64,000 nucleotides of DNA from Bradyrhizobium sp. 164 (GTDB taxonomy: Bacteria; Pseudomonadota; Alphaproteobacteria; Rhizobiales; Xanthobacteraceae): contig NZ_JADPKA010000077.1 of NCBI RefSeq assembly GCF_023073715.1, positions 1 through 64,000 of the forward strand, read 5' to 3'. The first letter of the stretch is position 1, and every line of letters starts with the position of its first letter. Below, piece after piece: positions 7,893 through 15,635 of the stretch. The notes under the pieces are model-generated. The model saw only the letters and a list, made by a program, of their open reading frames with translations. It was not told the DNA's origin and made no database searches. A program made the position numbers and the translations under genes.

Positions 7893-8882
7893 ATGTCGGA
7901 GATACCGTACTTCCGCCTGCCCCGTCGCACGTTCCTGCTGGGGGCCCTTGCAGCATCGTTGTCGGCCCGTCAGGTCGCCGCGCAAACCTATCCATCCAAC
8001 CTCATTCGAATTGTCGTCCCGACGAGTGCCGGCACGCCGCCCGACATCATCAGTCGCCTGGTGGCCGATGGACTTGCGGCCAACGAAGGTTGGCGGCTCG
8101 TCGTGGAAGATCGGCCGGGCGCTTTGCAAACCATCGCAATGAATGACGTAAGCGGCCGTCCGGCGGACGGCTACACGCTGCTCACCATGAGCTTGCCAAT
8201 GATGGTTACTCCGACCCTGCTTCCGAAGGCAGAGACACGACCCGACGCGGATTTCGATCCGGTCGTCAAGATATCGACGTCCTACACGGTGCTCGTCACC
8301 ACGCCATCGTTGCCCGTCAATTCCCTGCCCGAACTGGTCGCGCTGCTCAAGAGCAAGCCCGGAAAACTCAACTTCGCGTCCGCTGGCTTCGGCACACCTT
8401 CGCACCTGATTGGCGAGATGTTCGCATTGCAGGCCGGCGTGCACGCCACCCACGTACCCTATCAGCAGTTTTCGCAGGCTATCGCCGATCTGATCGGCGG
8501 CAACGTTGAATACATGTTCGTGACCACGCTTCCGGTCATCGACCTCATCGAGACCGGCAAGCTGCGCGCCCTCGCCGTCGCCGCGCCTGCGCGGATCGCC
8601 GCCCTCAAGAGCGTTCCCTCGGTGGCCGAAGCAGGCTTTCCAGATCTCGTGACGGCCGATTGGATCGGCTTTGCCGCCAGGCGAGGCACGCCCGCGGAGA
8701 TCACCTTGCAGCTCAACAAAGCGATCAACAAGGTTCTTGCTGAGCCTAAAATCCGCGCTTCGCTCGACAAGATAGGAGCCGTGCCCGTCGGCGGCACCGC
8801 CGCAGAATTTGGCGATGGAATCCGGTCCGATGTTGCCCATTGGGCCAAGATCGTCAAGGACGCGGACATCAAGCTACCCTAA
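7893..8882 (+). CDS. Bug-family (TTT) periplasmic solute-binding protein
   Basis: A 329-residue member of the Bordetella uptake gene family. The N-terminus carries a twin-arginine-like signal (PRRTFLLGALAASLSARQVAAQ). The typical start of the mature fold is YPSNLIRIVVPTSAGTPPDIISRLVADGL, and the family-typical late segments are VPSVAEAGFPDL and FAARRGTPAEI. These proteins deliver carboxylates or aromatic acids to TctAB-type transporters or act in sensing. No TctA/TctB is in the window, so this is an orphan binding protein, as is common in the family. Its stop overlaps the start of the dioxygenase gene by one base (TAATG). Confidence 0.9.
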   Translation: MSEIPYFRLPRRTFLLGALAASLSARQVAAQTYPSNLIRIVVPTSAGTPPDIISRLVADGLAANEGWRLVVEDRPGALQTIAMNDVSGRPADGYTLLTMSLPMMVTPTLLPKAETRPDADFDPVVKISTSYTVLVTTPSLPVNSLPELVALLKSKPGKLNFASAGFGTPSHLIGEMFALQAGVHATHVPYQQFSQAIADLIGGNVEYMFVTTLPVIDLIETGKLRALAVAAPARIAALKSVPSVAEAGFPDLVTADWIGFAARRGTPAEITLQLNKAINKVLAEPKIRASLDKIGAVPVGGTAAEFGDGIRSDVAHWAKIVKDADIKLP

Positions 8883-9493
8883 TGAGCGATGCCGGACCCA
8901 AAGGCCGGACGGGCCGCCGCGATGAAGCAGCATTTGCGATCACGCCGCCGCAGATCGTCGGCCCGTTCTATCCAATTCGGGAACGTCCCGACCTGGCAAC
9001 CAATCTGGCGCGCCCAATGGGCAGCGCCGCCGAGGCGCAGGGCCAGCTCATCTATGTCAGGGGGCGCGTGCTCACTCCTTCTGGAGAGCCGGTGTCGCAT
9101 GCACTCATCGAAATCTGGCAAGCAAACGCTGCAGGGAAATATCGTCATCCGAGCGATATGAACCCAGCGCCGGTCGACCCCAATTTCAAGGGTTTCGCGC
9201 GCCTGACCGCAGACGCGTCCGGCTGCTACAGTTTTCGTACGATAAAACCGGGCCGCTATCCGACGGCAGAAGGCGAAATCAGGCCGCCGCACATTCACCT
9301 CACCGTCGACGGCCAGTTCGATCGCCTGGTAACCCAGCTCTATTTCGCTGGCGAAGCCGAAAACCTGACCGACCGCTGGCTCAACGCGGCTCCGCACCCC
9401 GACCGACTGATCGTCAACTTGCAAGAGCCGCCATCCCACCTCGAGAAGCACGCGATGGTCGCGGATTTCGACATAGTCTTGGCCAGCGGATGA
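8882..9493 (+). CDS. Intradiol ring-cleavage dioxygenase (protocatechuate 3,4-dioxygenase-like)
   Basis: A 203-residue non-haem Fe(III) enzyme expected to open a catechol-type ring between the two hydroxyl carbons. All four iron ligands are visible: Tyr87 (GKYRHP), Tyr126 (PGRYPT), His137 and His139 (PPHIHL). The core HALIEIWQANAAGKY and GEIRPPHIHL are diagnostic. It is shorter than the separate alpha or beta chains with long N-terminal arms. The start at 8882 overlaps the upstream stop, so it is translationally coupled to the Bug protein, and one LysR regulator probably serves both. The specific substrate is not evident. Confidence 0.88.
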   Translation: MSDAGPKGRTGRRDEAAFAITPPQIVGPFYPIRERPDLATNLARPMGSAAEAQGQLIYVRGRVLTPSGEPVSHALIEIWQANAAGKYRHPSDMNPAPVDPNFKGFARLTADASGCYSFRTIKPGRYPTAEGEIRPPHIHLTVDGQFDRLVTQLYFAGEAENLTDRWLNAAPHPDRLIVNLQEPPSHLEKHAMVADFDIVLASG

Positions 9494-9789
9494 TGGCGGT
9501 GTAGGAGGGCTTCCAAGTCAGGCTTCGGGTCAACATCTGCCGTGGGAGTACCGCCCTACTCCAGTGATGGGGGTCGCGACCTCTGGGCGCAACGGGACTG
9601 CGACAGTCTCATACAGCTCTCGCATTCTGCGCCACACTGGCAGGTCCGCTCTGGGGTCACATGCTGAAGCGAAGAGACTTCACGGCCCTAATCCGCTCTC
9701 CAGCTGAAAGCAGACGGTCGTTGGATGGTCGGGCGAGGCAGCTAAGGGCCATCAGCGGCCATTCATTCCTGACCAATCCGCCGATAGAC
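9494..9789. repeat. Intergenic stretch with degenerate repeats
   Basis: No gene is supported. Two copies of the TCCGCTTTGGGTCA-type repeat lie at about 9527-9548 and 9642-9660, and GGGCCATCAGCGGCC lies near 9748-9762. The short plus-strand frame from 9661 opens with MLKRRDFTALI, which looks like the very beginning of an exported binding protein (R-R-D-F signal) but turns at once into unrelated sequence, so at most it is a relic. Confidence 0.45.
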
Positions 9790-12700
9790 TTATCGACATT
9801 CGGCATTGGATGCACCCCTCGCGGCCAGCGCGTGCTGGACCTGGTTTGCCGCATAATCGACCATCTCGCGGTGAGCCATCGCCGCACCATGCCGCTTGGC
9901 CTCCGCGAAGGCGGCCTCGCCCATCACATCGCGAACGCGGGCGAGAGTGTCGGGCAACTCCTGGAAGAAGCTGGTGGACGGGATCATTTGGGAAAGGGCT
10001 CCGCTAAGCGTGGCCGCGACCGTCGGGTGGCCGAGCCGCTCAAACAGCAAAATAAGGGTGGCGGTCGTGAGGGTCGCAAGACCTATCTCTGTTGACTGGC
10101 CCCAGATCTCGAGCATTCGCGGCAGGGTTCGCAACGTCTTGACCGGATCGCCGCTCCGCACCTGCAACTCCGCGACGGCGGGGATGATGACGATCTCCCA
10201 GTAGCGATTACCGGATGTCCTTGCATGAGCAAGGGCCATCTCCAACGCATCCAGGGCACACCTTGGGTTGGCCTCGCTAAAGGCTCTTCCCTTGGAAAAC
10301 AGCGCCGCGATGAGCGAACTTGGCGTTCGCGCGGCCGCAACCTTGTCAACGATGTCGTCGGCGATCGCCATCGCCTCGTCATGCGCGCCGGCCATCGCCA
10401 GGTAAAAAGGAAGCGTCGCCAGGCATTGCCGCTCGCGTCGGTCCGCCGGGTGCTCGGCGCCGGCACGCGCAAACTTGACAGCGCTTTCGGCATTGCCCTG
10501 TCGGGACGCAATCATGGCCAGAACAGAGAACGCCCAGACTGGCGGGTCGAAGTTGGCATTGCCTATCAGCGCTGTCGCTTCCTCGGCGTAGAGCGTCGCC
10601 TCTTGAACACGTCCCAGGTTCCAGGCCCTTTTTGCTGCATAAGTCAGCAGGGCGCCGAGCCGGCGATGGCCGGCGCGTCGTGCCGCATCGACGATCTCCG
10701 TCGGCCAATTGAGCGGTTCGCTGCGCACGCGGAGGACCGCCATGCTCGGGACCCTGGATGCGATCCGGGCCGCAACATCGATATCATCTTGGCTGCTCGC
10801 CCACCGAAACGCCGCGCGCAAATTGTCCACTTCCTGATCGAGCCAGACATAAGCCATCAATTGCTGCGGGCTTCGCCAAATCCTATGGTGCGTCTCAGCA
10901 TCCTCCGCGAAAAATTGCGCATGGCGGCCCCGAAAGACCTCTGTTTCACCCAGCATCGCGAGCCGCTCCTCGGCAAACTGTCTGATGGTTTCGAGCTGGC
11001 TGTAGCGAACTGCATTCCCGACCCGTTTGGCGCTGAGCAGCGATTTTCGTACCAGTGAGTCCAGGAGATAGAGAACATCGGCGGCCGCGATGTCGCCGCC
11101 GCTACAGATGCGCTCGGCAGCCTCCAGCCCGAAACCTCCGGAAAATACCGATGCGCGCGAAAGCACGGCCTTCTCGGATGGCGACAACAGGTCATACGAC
11201 CATTCGACGGCGTGGCGCAGCGTCTGATGTCGCTTCAAGACGTGTCGCGACCCGCTGGTGAGCAGACGGAAGCGTTCATGCAGGCGATCGCGGATCTGAG
11301 TGGGACTCATTGCCCGCGTTCGGGCTGCTGCGAGCTCGATGGCCAGCGGAATGCCATCAAGGCGGCGGCATATTTCACAGATCGTGTCGGCGTCACCATT
11401 GAGTTCGAAGTGTGGCTCCACGAATCGCGCGCGCTCCACGAACAGCTCCACCGCTGGCGCATCGATTCCGTCGCCGCACTCGAGGGGAAGCACCGGGTAG
11501 GTCCGCTCGCCGTGGACCATCAGCGTCTCCCGGCTGGTCGCCAGCAGGCTGACATGCGGGCATGTTGACAGGATCTCCCGTGCAAGGCCGGCTATCGCAT
11601 CGATCAAGTGCTCGCAGTTGTCGAGAATGAGAAGCAGGCTCCGTCCGGCAAGCGCATTGGCGACGCTTTGCTCGATCGTCTTGCCGGGTTGTTGTGTGAT
11701 GCCGAAGACGTCGGCGACGGCGTGACCGGTCGCATTGGGATCATCGAAAGCGGCAAGCTCCACCAGCCACGTGCCATCCGGATAGTTGTCACGCATCGTC
11801 GCCGCAAGCTGGAGGGCGAGCCGTGTCTTGCCGATCCCGCCGGGGCCGGTCAGCGTGACCAGCCGCGCGCTGGAAAGTATCCGGCCGGCTCTGGCGACAT
11901 CTCTGTCGCGGCCCAGAAAGCTTGTTGCCTGGACGGGGAGATTACCCGGCGCGGCATTCGCATGCACCGATGGCGGAATGCTTCTGCTCAGGCCTTCCGT
12001 GTCGGGCACTTGATCGATCCAGCCGACCGCACCCTGTGGCACCGAACTACATATCGCTGAGGCTTTGGGCTGCGTACGGTTCCACTCTCGCAAGAGATGG
12101 CGCTGCAATGTCTTGGTCTGCGCGTCGGGCTCAATTCCCAATTCCCTGGAGAGCAGTTCGGCGCAGGTTCGATACTGGCGGAGCGCCGCGCCCTGTCTGC
12201 CCTGCCGGGCATACAGCCCCATCAGGGTGCGATGAACACGCTCTTGCAGGGGATCTGCGGCAAGCAGGCGGGTCGCAATGTGAATGCCACGTTCGATCAC
12301 TCCTGCGGACAGGTGATGATCGAGCAGCTTCGCCATGCCTTCCAAGGCGAGTTCACGGAATCGCTGACGTTCCGCCGCTGCCCAGCTTTCAAATTCTGGT
12401 GCCGACACCTGAAAGCCGTCGAGGAATTCGCCACGATAGAGTCCGATGGCCCGCTCCAGGTTTGCCACGCCCGGCTCCGCGATAAGCTCCTCGAACACCC
12501 TTGCATCGATTTCGAGGGCGGCCGGCTCAAGGCGGATGGTGTCCTCCTGAGCGACCAATGCGGTAGGACAGATGTGCGACAAAGCCTTGCGCAAAAGGCT
12601 CAGCGCCTGTCGCAGACTGTCGCGGGCCTGCGCCTCATCGTGGTCGCCCCACAACAGCGCCGCAAGCTTTGGTCGCGCCTGCGGGTCGTCCGGGTGCAGT

Positions 12701-12810
12701 GCCAGATAGGCCAGCAGGGCTGTCGTCTTCTTGGTGGCCAACGGGATGGGCTCTCCGGTGTCCGTTTGGAGCCGGAAACTGCCAAGAAGTGCGAGGTTTG
12801 CCTTCGCCAT
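9790..12810 (-). CDS. SARP/AfsR-type regulator with NB-ARC ATPase and TPR domains
   Basis: A 1006-residue signalling regulator. Domains in order: an OmpR-type winged helix (about 1-95), a bacterial transcriptional activation domain (BTAD, about 100-245, ending in GIEPDAQTKTLQRHL), an NB-ARC-like STAND ATPase with Walker A GPGGIGKT (about 321-328) and LLILDNCEHL as Walker B, then helical TPR-like repeats to the end. The start at 12810 (MAKANLALLGSF) is chosen because the frame upstream overlaps the divergent gene. STAND regulators switch on when an effector relieves autoinhibition of the ATPase. The target is unknown, though the divergent secreted protein gene is an obvious candidate. Confidence 0.85.
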   Translation of the reverse strand: MAKANLALLGSFRLQTDTGEPIPLATKKTTALLAYLALHPDDPQARPKLAALLWGDHDEAQARDSLRQALSLLRKALSHICPTALVAQEDTIRLEPAALEIDARVFEELIAEPGVANLERAIGLYRGEFLDGFQVSAPEFESWAAAERQRFRELALEGMAKLLDHHLSAGVIERGIHIATRLLAADPLQERVHRTLMGLYARQGRQGAALRQYRTCAELLSRELGIEPDAQTKTLQRHLLREWNRTQPKASAICSSVPQGAVGWIDQVPDTEGLSRSIPPSVHANAAPGNLPVQATSFLGRDRDVARAGRILSSARLVTLTGPGGIGKTRLALQLAATMRDNYPDGTWLVELAAFDDPNATGHAVADVFGITQQPGKTIEQSVANALAGRSLLLILDNCEHLIDAIAGLAREILSTCPHVSLLATSRETLMVHGERTYPVLPLECGDGIDAPAVELFVERARFVEPHFELNGDADTICEICRRLDGIPLAIELAAARTRAMSPTQIRDRLHERFRLLTSGSRHVLKRHQTLRHAVEWSYDLLSPSEKAVLSRASVFSGGFGLEAAERICSGGDIAAADVLYLLDSLVRKSLLSAKRVGNAVRYSQLETIRQFAEERLAMLGETEVFRGRHAQFFAEDAETHHRIWRSPQQLMAYVWLDQEVDNLRAAFRWASSQDDIDVAARIASRVPSMAVLRVRSEPLNWPTEIVDAARRAGHRRLGALLTYAAKRAWNLGRVQEATLYAEEATALIGNANFDPPVWAFSVLAMIASRQGNAESAVKFARAGAEHPADRRERQCLATLPFYLAMAGAHDEAMAIADDIVDKVAAARTPSSLIAALFSKGRAFSEANPRCALDALEMALAHARTSGNRYWEIVIIPAVAELQVRSGDPVKTLRTLPRMLEIWGQSTEIGLATLTTATLILLFERLGHPTVAATLSGALSQMIPSTSFFQELPDTLARVRDVMGEAAFAEAKRHGAAMAHREMVDYAANQVQHALAARGASNAECR

Positions 12811-12952
12811 ATCCGCCGGCCCTGTACTCAGGGTGCAAAAAGACCCGGTCCGACGATTTTGCGAATTTATCACGCGCGCGCCGACAGGTCCATTGCGGCG
12901 GGTCGGTAGTCTACTCGCGAGGTCAGGGCCACCATTACCGATGGAGATTACG

Positions 12953-13243
12953 ATGTGGAATCGCTTGTCGCTTGCCGCCGCCGCAGCCCTCGTGATGGGA
13001 ACAGTCGGAGCCAATGCTGCAGAACTACCGACGTATGAAGTCCTGGGCTTTTCGATTACGCCGCACCAGTTCGTGATATTGGGACCGGCCAACGCGCAAC
13101 AGGAAACGCCTGCGGCTGGCATATCCGCGCCGGTCCTGATGCCGCGCCAAGGGGCACGCGATGAGCGGACCGCCAGCAGCGGAGGACGCGCGATTACAGC
13201 GCTGGCCCTCTCTCCCGTTGTTGCGATCGACCCCACGCGGTAG
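12953..13243 (+). CDS. Small secreted protein of unknown function
   Basis: The 96-residue frame from 12953 has a clean signal peptide (MWNRLSLAAAAALVMGTVGANA, cleavage after ANA-A) and a mature start LPTYEVLGFSITPHQFVILGP. I recall similar short exported Bradyrhizobium proteins with T-Y-E-V-x-G-F-x-I-T-P-H-Q, all uncharacterised. GGAG lies about 6 bases upstream of the ATG. The C-terminal 50 residues look less constrained, so the gene may be degrading. It is divergent from the SARP/NB-ARC regulator with 142 bases between the starts. Confidence 0.55.
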   Translation: MWNRLSLAAAAALVMGTVGANAAELPTYEVLGFSITPHQFVILGPANAQQETPAAGISAPVLMPRQGARDERTASSGGRAITALALSPVVAIDPTR

Positions 13244-13586
13244 ATCGCGCTGTCGCGTGGTGGCTGATCTCCAGCAGCCACCGCGCGGCAGTCGCACTTC
13301 GTGATATCGCTGCGCTCCTTGCCGGCGAGCGAACGGAATGGGCGGACTATTTCCGAGATTTCAAGCCCGATGCCTTGAGGTCGTCCGAGGCAGGCATTTC
13401 ATACCGGCGGTTCCACCGTCCGTCGAAGCAGCTGATCGCAACCTGTACACCCAGGAGCGTAGTAAGAGACCCGCTCCGCCCAAACCATCACTGCCGCGTG
13501 AACGAGACCGATTTGCGCGGCCACGAAGCCATCCCGAAACAAACTCGGCCTAGCGTCCTCACTGACCTGCAAAAGGAGCGACGGCC
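13244..13586. other. Intergenic stretch, no recognised gene
   Basis: One plus-strand frame stays open from about 13270 to 13590 and reads LRDIAALLAGERTEWADYF near its start, which looks protein-like, but it has no clear start codon or ribosome site and turns low-complexity. I consider it a possible relic and do not annotate a gene. Confidence 0.35.
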
Positions 13587-13976
13587 ATGATCGGCGCAAC
13601 TTGGAATCGCAAAGGACGCAAGCTCGTCATCGCAAATTCCCTGGCCGCTGCGGCTGCTTTATTGGTCGTGGCCGCTGCTCCCCGGCCTGTCTCGAGTGCC
13701 GCCCTCGGCAGTGAATGGCAATGTAGCAGGTCGGCGTTTGTTCTAACGACGTGCCGTCCAGCGTCTGAAGATGATGTGACGCGAAAGCCGCTGGCTGAAG
13801 CAAAGCCGCTGGCGGAAGCGCCGAGCTTAAGCGAACAGACCGGCGCCGGCTGGGGTGAACTTCACGTAGGTGTCACTCTCGTGCAACTCGAGCCAGCCTC
13901 GCTCGATCGCGAACTTGAGGCCGGCACGATACTCCGCTGCCGTGGCCTTATCGCCGAAATAGGAACAGGACGTTGA
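13587..13976 (+). CDS. Possible small exported protein (doubtful)
   Basis: AAAGGAG stands 8 to 9 bases upstream of the ATG, and the first 45 residues contain a hydrophobic stretch (ANSLAAAAALLVVAAAPRPVSSA) that could be an export signal. Residues 60-80 hold a repeated KPLAEA unit. From about residue 82 (13830 onwards) the frame is antisense to a recognisable remnant on the other strand, so that part is probably not real. I keep the entry because of the good ribosome site and signal-like start, with low confidence. Confidence 0.3.
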   Translation: MIGATWNRKGRKLVIANSLAAAAALLVVAAAPRPVSSAALGSEWQCSRSAFVLTTCRPASEDDVTRKPLAEAKPLAEAPSLSEQTGAGWGELHVGVTLVQLEPASLDRELEAGTILRCRGLIAEIGTGR

Positions 13977-14025
13977 ACTTCTCGATGTAATTCCGGCCAC
14001 ATGGACCGGCCCCGTTGTGGACCCG
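13827..14025 (-). pseudogene. Remnant of a conserved small protein (C-terminal part)
   Basis: Read on the minus strand, NYIEKFNVLFLF (about 14000-13950) and, after a frame change, GDKATAAEYRAGLKFAIERGWLELH...YVKFTPAGAGLFA end at a proper TAA (13827-13829). This has the look of the conserved C-terminus of a short winged-helix-like hypothetical protein that I recall as common in Bradyrhizobium. No start codon or N-terminal part is recognisable upstream, so this is a frameshifted, 5'-truncated remnant. Confidence 0.5.
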
Positions 14026-14282
14026 CGCCGAGACTTTCTCGGTCTCGTGCGCAGATAGCAATGCGAGTCATTAATCTCATACCCGCTTGAGTTACGTTCC
14101 GAGCCCGCGCAGGCTCGATTTCAATTGCGGAGTTGACCGCGCTGCAACGGAGCGAGGTCCGCCCTGGGTCAAACTGCGAAACTCAGGATGAGAAAATCTG
14201 GTCCGCTCTGCCGCAAAAGCCGGACCTCCATGACACGAGCCGTGACTTCGCCCAATAACGGACACGTACGCCTACGGGCGGC
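14026..14282. repeat. Intergenic stretch with two degenerate repeat motifs
   Basis: It contains GAGGTCCGCCCTGGGTCAAACTGC at about 14154-14177 and a second partial GGTCCGCTCTGCCG at about 14200, copies of the repeat seen at 2573, 4658, 9527 and 9642. No gene is supported. Confidence 0.45.
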
Positions 14283-14708
14283 CTACTTGCCCTCGTTCCA
14301 TATGTCGGTGGCGAGCTTCCAGTCATTTCCGACCTTTTCCCAAACAACGACGTACTTCCCAGTCACTTCCTGCGGTGTCGGCCCTTTGGTCTTCAGAGCA
14401 AACGTGCCGATCTCGCGTGCCGCCGAAGGGCCGAGCGACTTCACGTCAACAGTTGTGAGCTTCGGGTCGCCGACTTGATCCGCCATGCCTTTCCACATTA
14501 CTTCGATGGCTGCTCGGCCCTGCACCAACGAGGAGCCGGGCGGCATCGCGATCGCATCAGCGGTATAGAGCGAGCCGATACCAGAGAAATCGCCCTTGTT
14601 GAAGAATTCAATAAATTTGGTGTTGATCGCTTCAATCTCGGGCTTCTGAGCCAAAGCCGGAGCCGCCAGCGAGACCACGAATACCATCACCAGTACGATG
14701 TTGCGCAT
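14283..14708 (-). CDS. Secreted SnoaL-like / DUF4440 protein
   Basis: A 141-residue precursor with signal peptide MRNIVLVMVFVVSLAAPALA followed by a single NTF2-like cone fold: IEAINTKFIEFFNKGDFSGIGSLYTADAIAMPPG (about 25-60), GRAAIEVMWKGM, and the last strands GKYVVVWEKVGNDWKLATDIWNE. Such proteins are widespread; the reaction, if any, is unknown. The start at 14708 is preferred over 14801 because it gives the signal peptide. The gene is isolated between degenerate regions. Confidence 0.75.
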   Translation of the reverse strand: MRNIVLVMVFVVSLAAPALAQKPEIEAINTKFIEFFNKGDFSGIGSLYTADAIAMPPGSSLVQGRAAIEVMWKGMADQVGDPKLTTVDVKSLGPSAAREIGTFALKTKGPTPQEVTGKYVVVWEKVGNDWKLATDIWNEGK

Positions 14709-15076
14709 GATCGTCTCCAACTCAATGTACGATTCGATTGCAGCGCGGGTGTTGCCCACAGCGGAGGCGTCGAATGCCACATCCCAGACCGGGTTTGACA
14801 AAACAGCAACTCCGGGGAATTACCGTAAGAAATATTGACGAACTGAGTGCGACGTGGCGCCCTAGCCAACTCGCTCGGTCCTGAGAGCGACGAGAGTGAT
14901 TGCTCCTTGCCGTGGCGGCCCGCGCGGACGAGATGACGCGCCGTATCGCCAGCGTCGATGCGGAGCGAACAGCTTCCCATCTTGGTTCACGTCCGAGTTG
15001 CGTCATCAACCGACGAGGCCCGCAAGCTGGGCCACTTCCGCTCTGCCGCCGGAGGCCGTCGTTGACAGGTCCATGC
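14709..15076. other. Intergenic stretch, nothing recognised
   Basis: Several short frames overlap here on both strands, none with a ribosome site or recognisable family. The promoter of the SnoaL-like gene must lie in the first 100 bases. Near 15045 there is a weak partial match (TTCCGCTCTGCCG) to the regional repeat. Confidence 0.4.
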
Positions 15077-15481
15077 CTAAGCCGGCACGACCACCTTGCC
15101 GATCGGCCACAGCGCGATGCCTGCGAGCTTCAAATGCGCCCAGGCGAAGGGGATGCCGATGATGGTCACGGCGAGAACCAGGGCGGTGAGGAGATGGCCG
15201 AGGGCCAGCCACCAGCCGGCGAGCACGAACCAGATGATATTGCCGATCACCCCGAGCGGGCCGGTGCCGATATCGCTCATCCCGGTGACCTCGTCGCGCC
15301 GCACCGCCTTCGAGCCGAATGGCAGCAGCGTGTAGACGGCGATGTTGAAGGCCGCCCGCGCCCAGGGCAGGCCGATGATAGTGATGGCCATGATGACCGC
15401 GGCGATCAGCCAGCCGAACGCCATCCAGGCGCCGCCGATGAGGATCTAGAGCAGGTTGAGCAGGATGGAAACGGGAGCCAT
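15077..15481 (-). pseudogene. yccF: YccF-family inner-membrane protein with an in-frame amber codon
   Basis: The complete frame from ATG 15481 would encode 134 residues, the usual length for YccF proteins, with the paired motifs WLIAAVIMAITIIGLPWARAAFNIA and WLALGHLLTALVLAVTIIGIPFAWAHLKLA, each a membrane segment followed by I-x-G-I/L-P. Codon 12 is TAG (15446-15448) in the context L-L-stop-I-L-I-G-G, where relatives have tryptophan (L-L-W), so a single TGG-to-TAG change explains it. Re-initiation at 15424 could still give a 115-residue product with both motifs. YccF function is unknown. Confidence 0.7.
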
Positions 15482-15566
15482 GGGATGATCCGAAGGTGGA
15501 TGACGCCATCTATATAGGTTCGAAATCTGTCTCTGCGAAGACGGCTCGATACCCACAAAACGAAGC

Positions 15567-15635
15567 CCGGCTGCGCGAGGCGACATCCGGGACCTTGGCT
15601 CTCACTGTCCCGGGTATCGCCTTGCGCACCCGGCT
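15567..15635. terminator. Long imperfect hairpin behind the acyl-CoA ligase
   Basis: AGCCCGGCTGCGCGAGGCGA...CCGGGAC is followed, after a short loop, by its near reverse complement GTCCCGGGTATCGCC...GCACCCGGCT. The structure is about 70 bases long and sits right at the end of the ligase gene (stop at 15634). It may act as a terminator or be an intergenic repeat; no T-run is visible. Confidence 0.45.

Noticed and set aside
7776-8840. Upstream extension of the LysR frame at 6825
   Set aside because: Sequence beyond MFDASQISQRIKL is antisense to the Bug gene and not protein-like; the start was set at 7775.
9661-10095. Frame beginning MLKRRDFTALI, like an exported binding protein
   Set aside because: Only the first dozen residues look right; the rest is repeat sequence and antisense to the SARP regulator.
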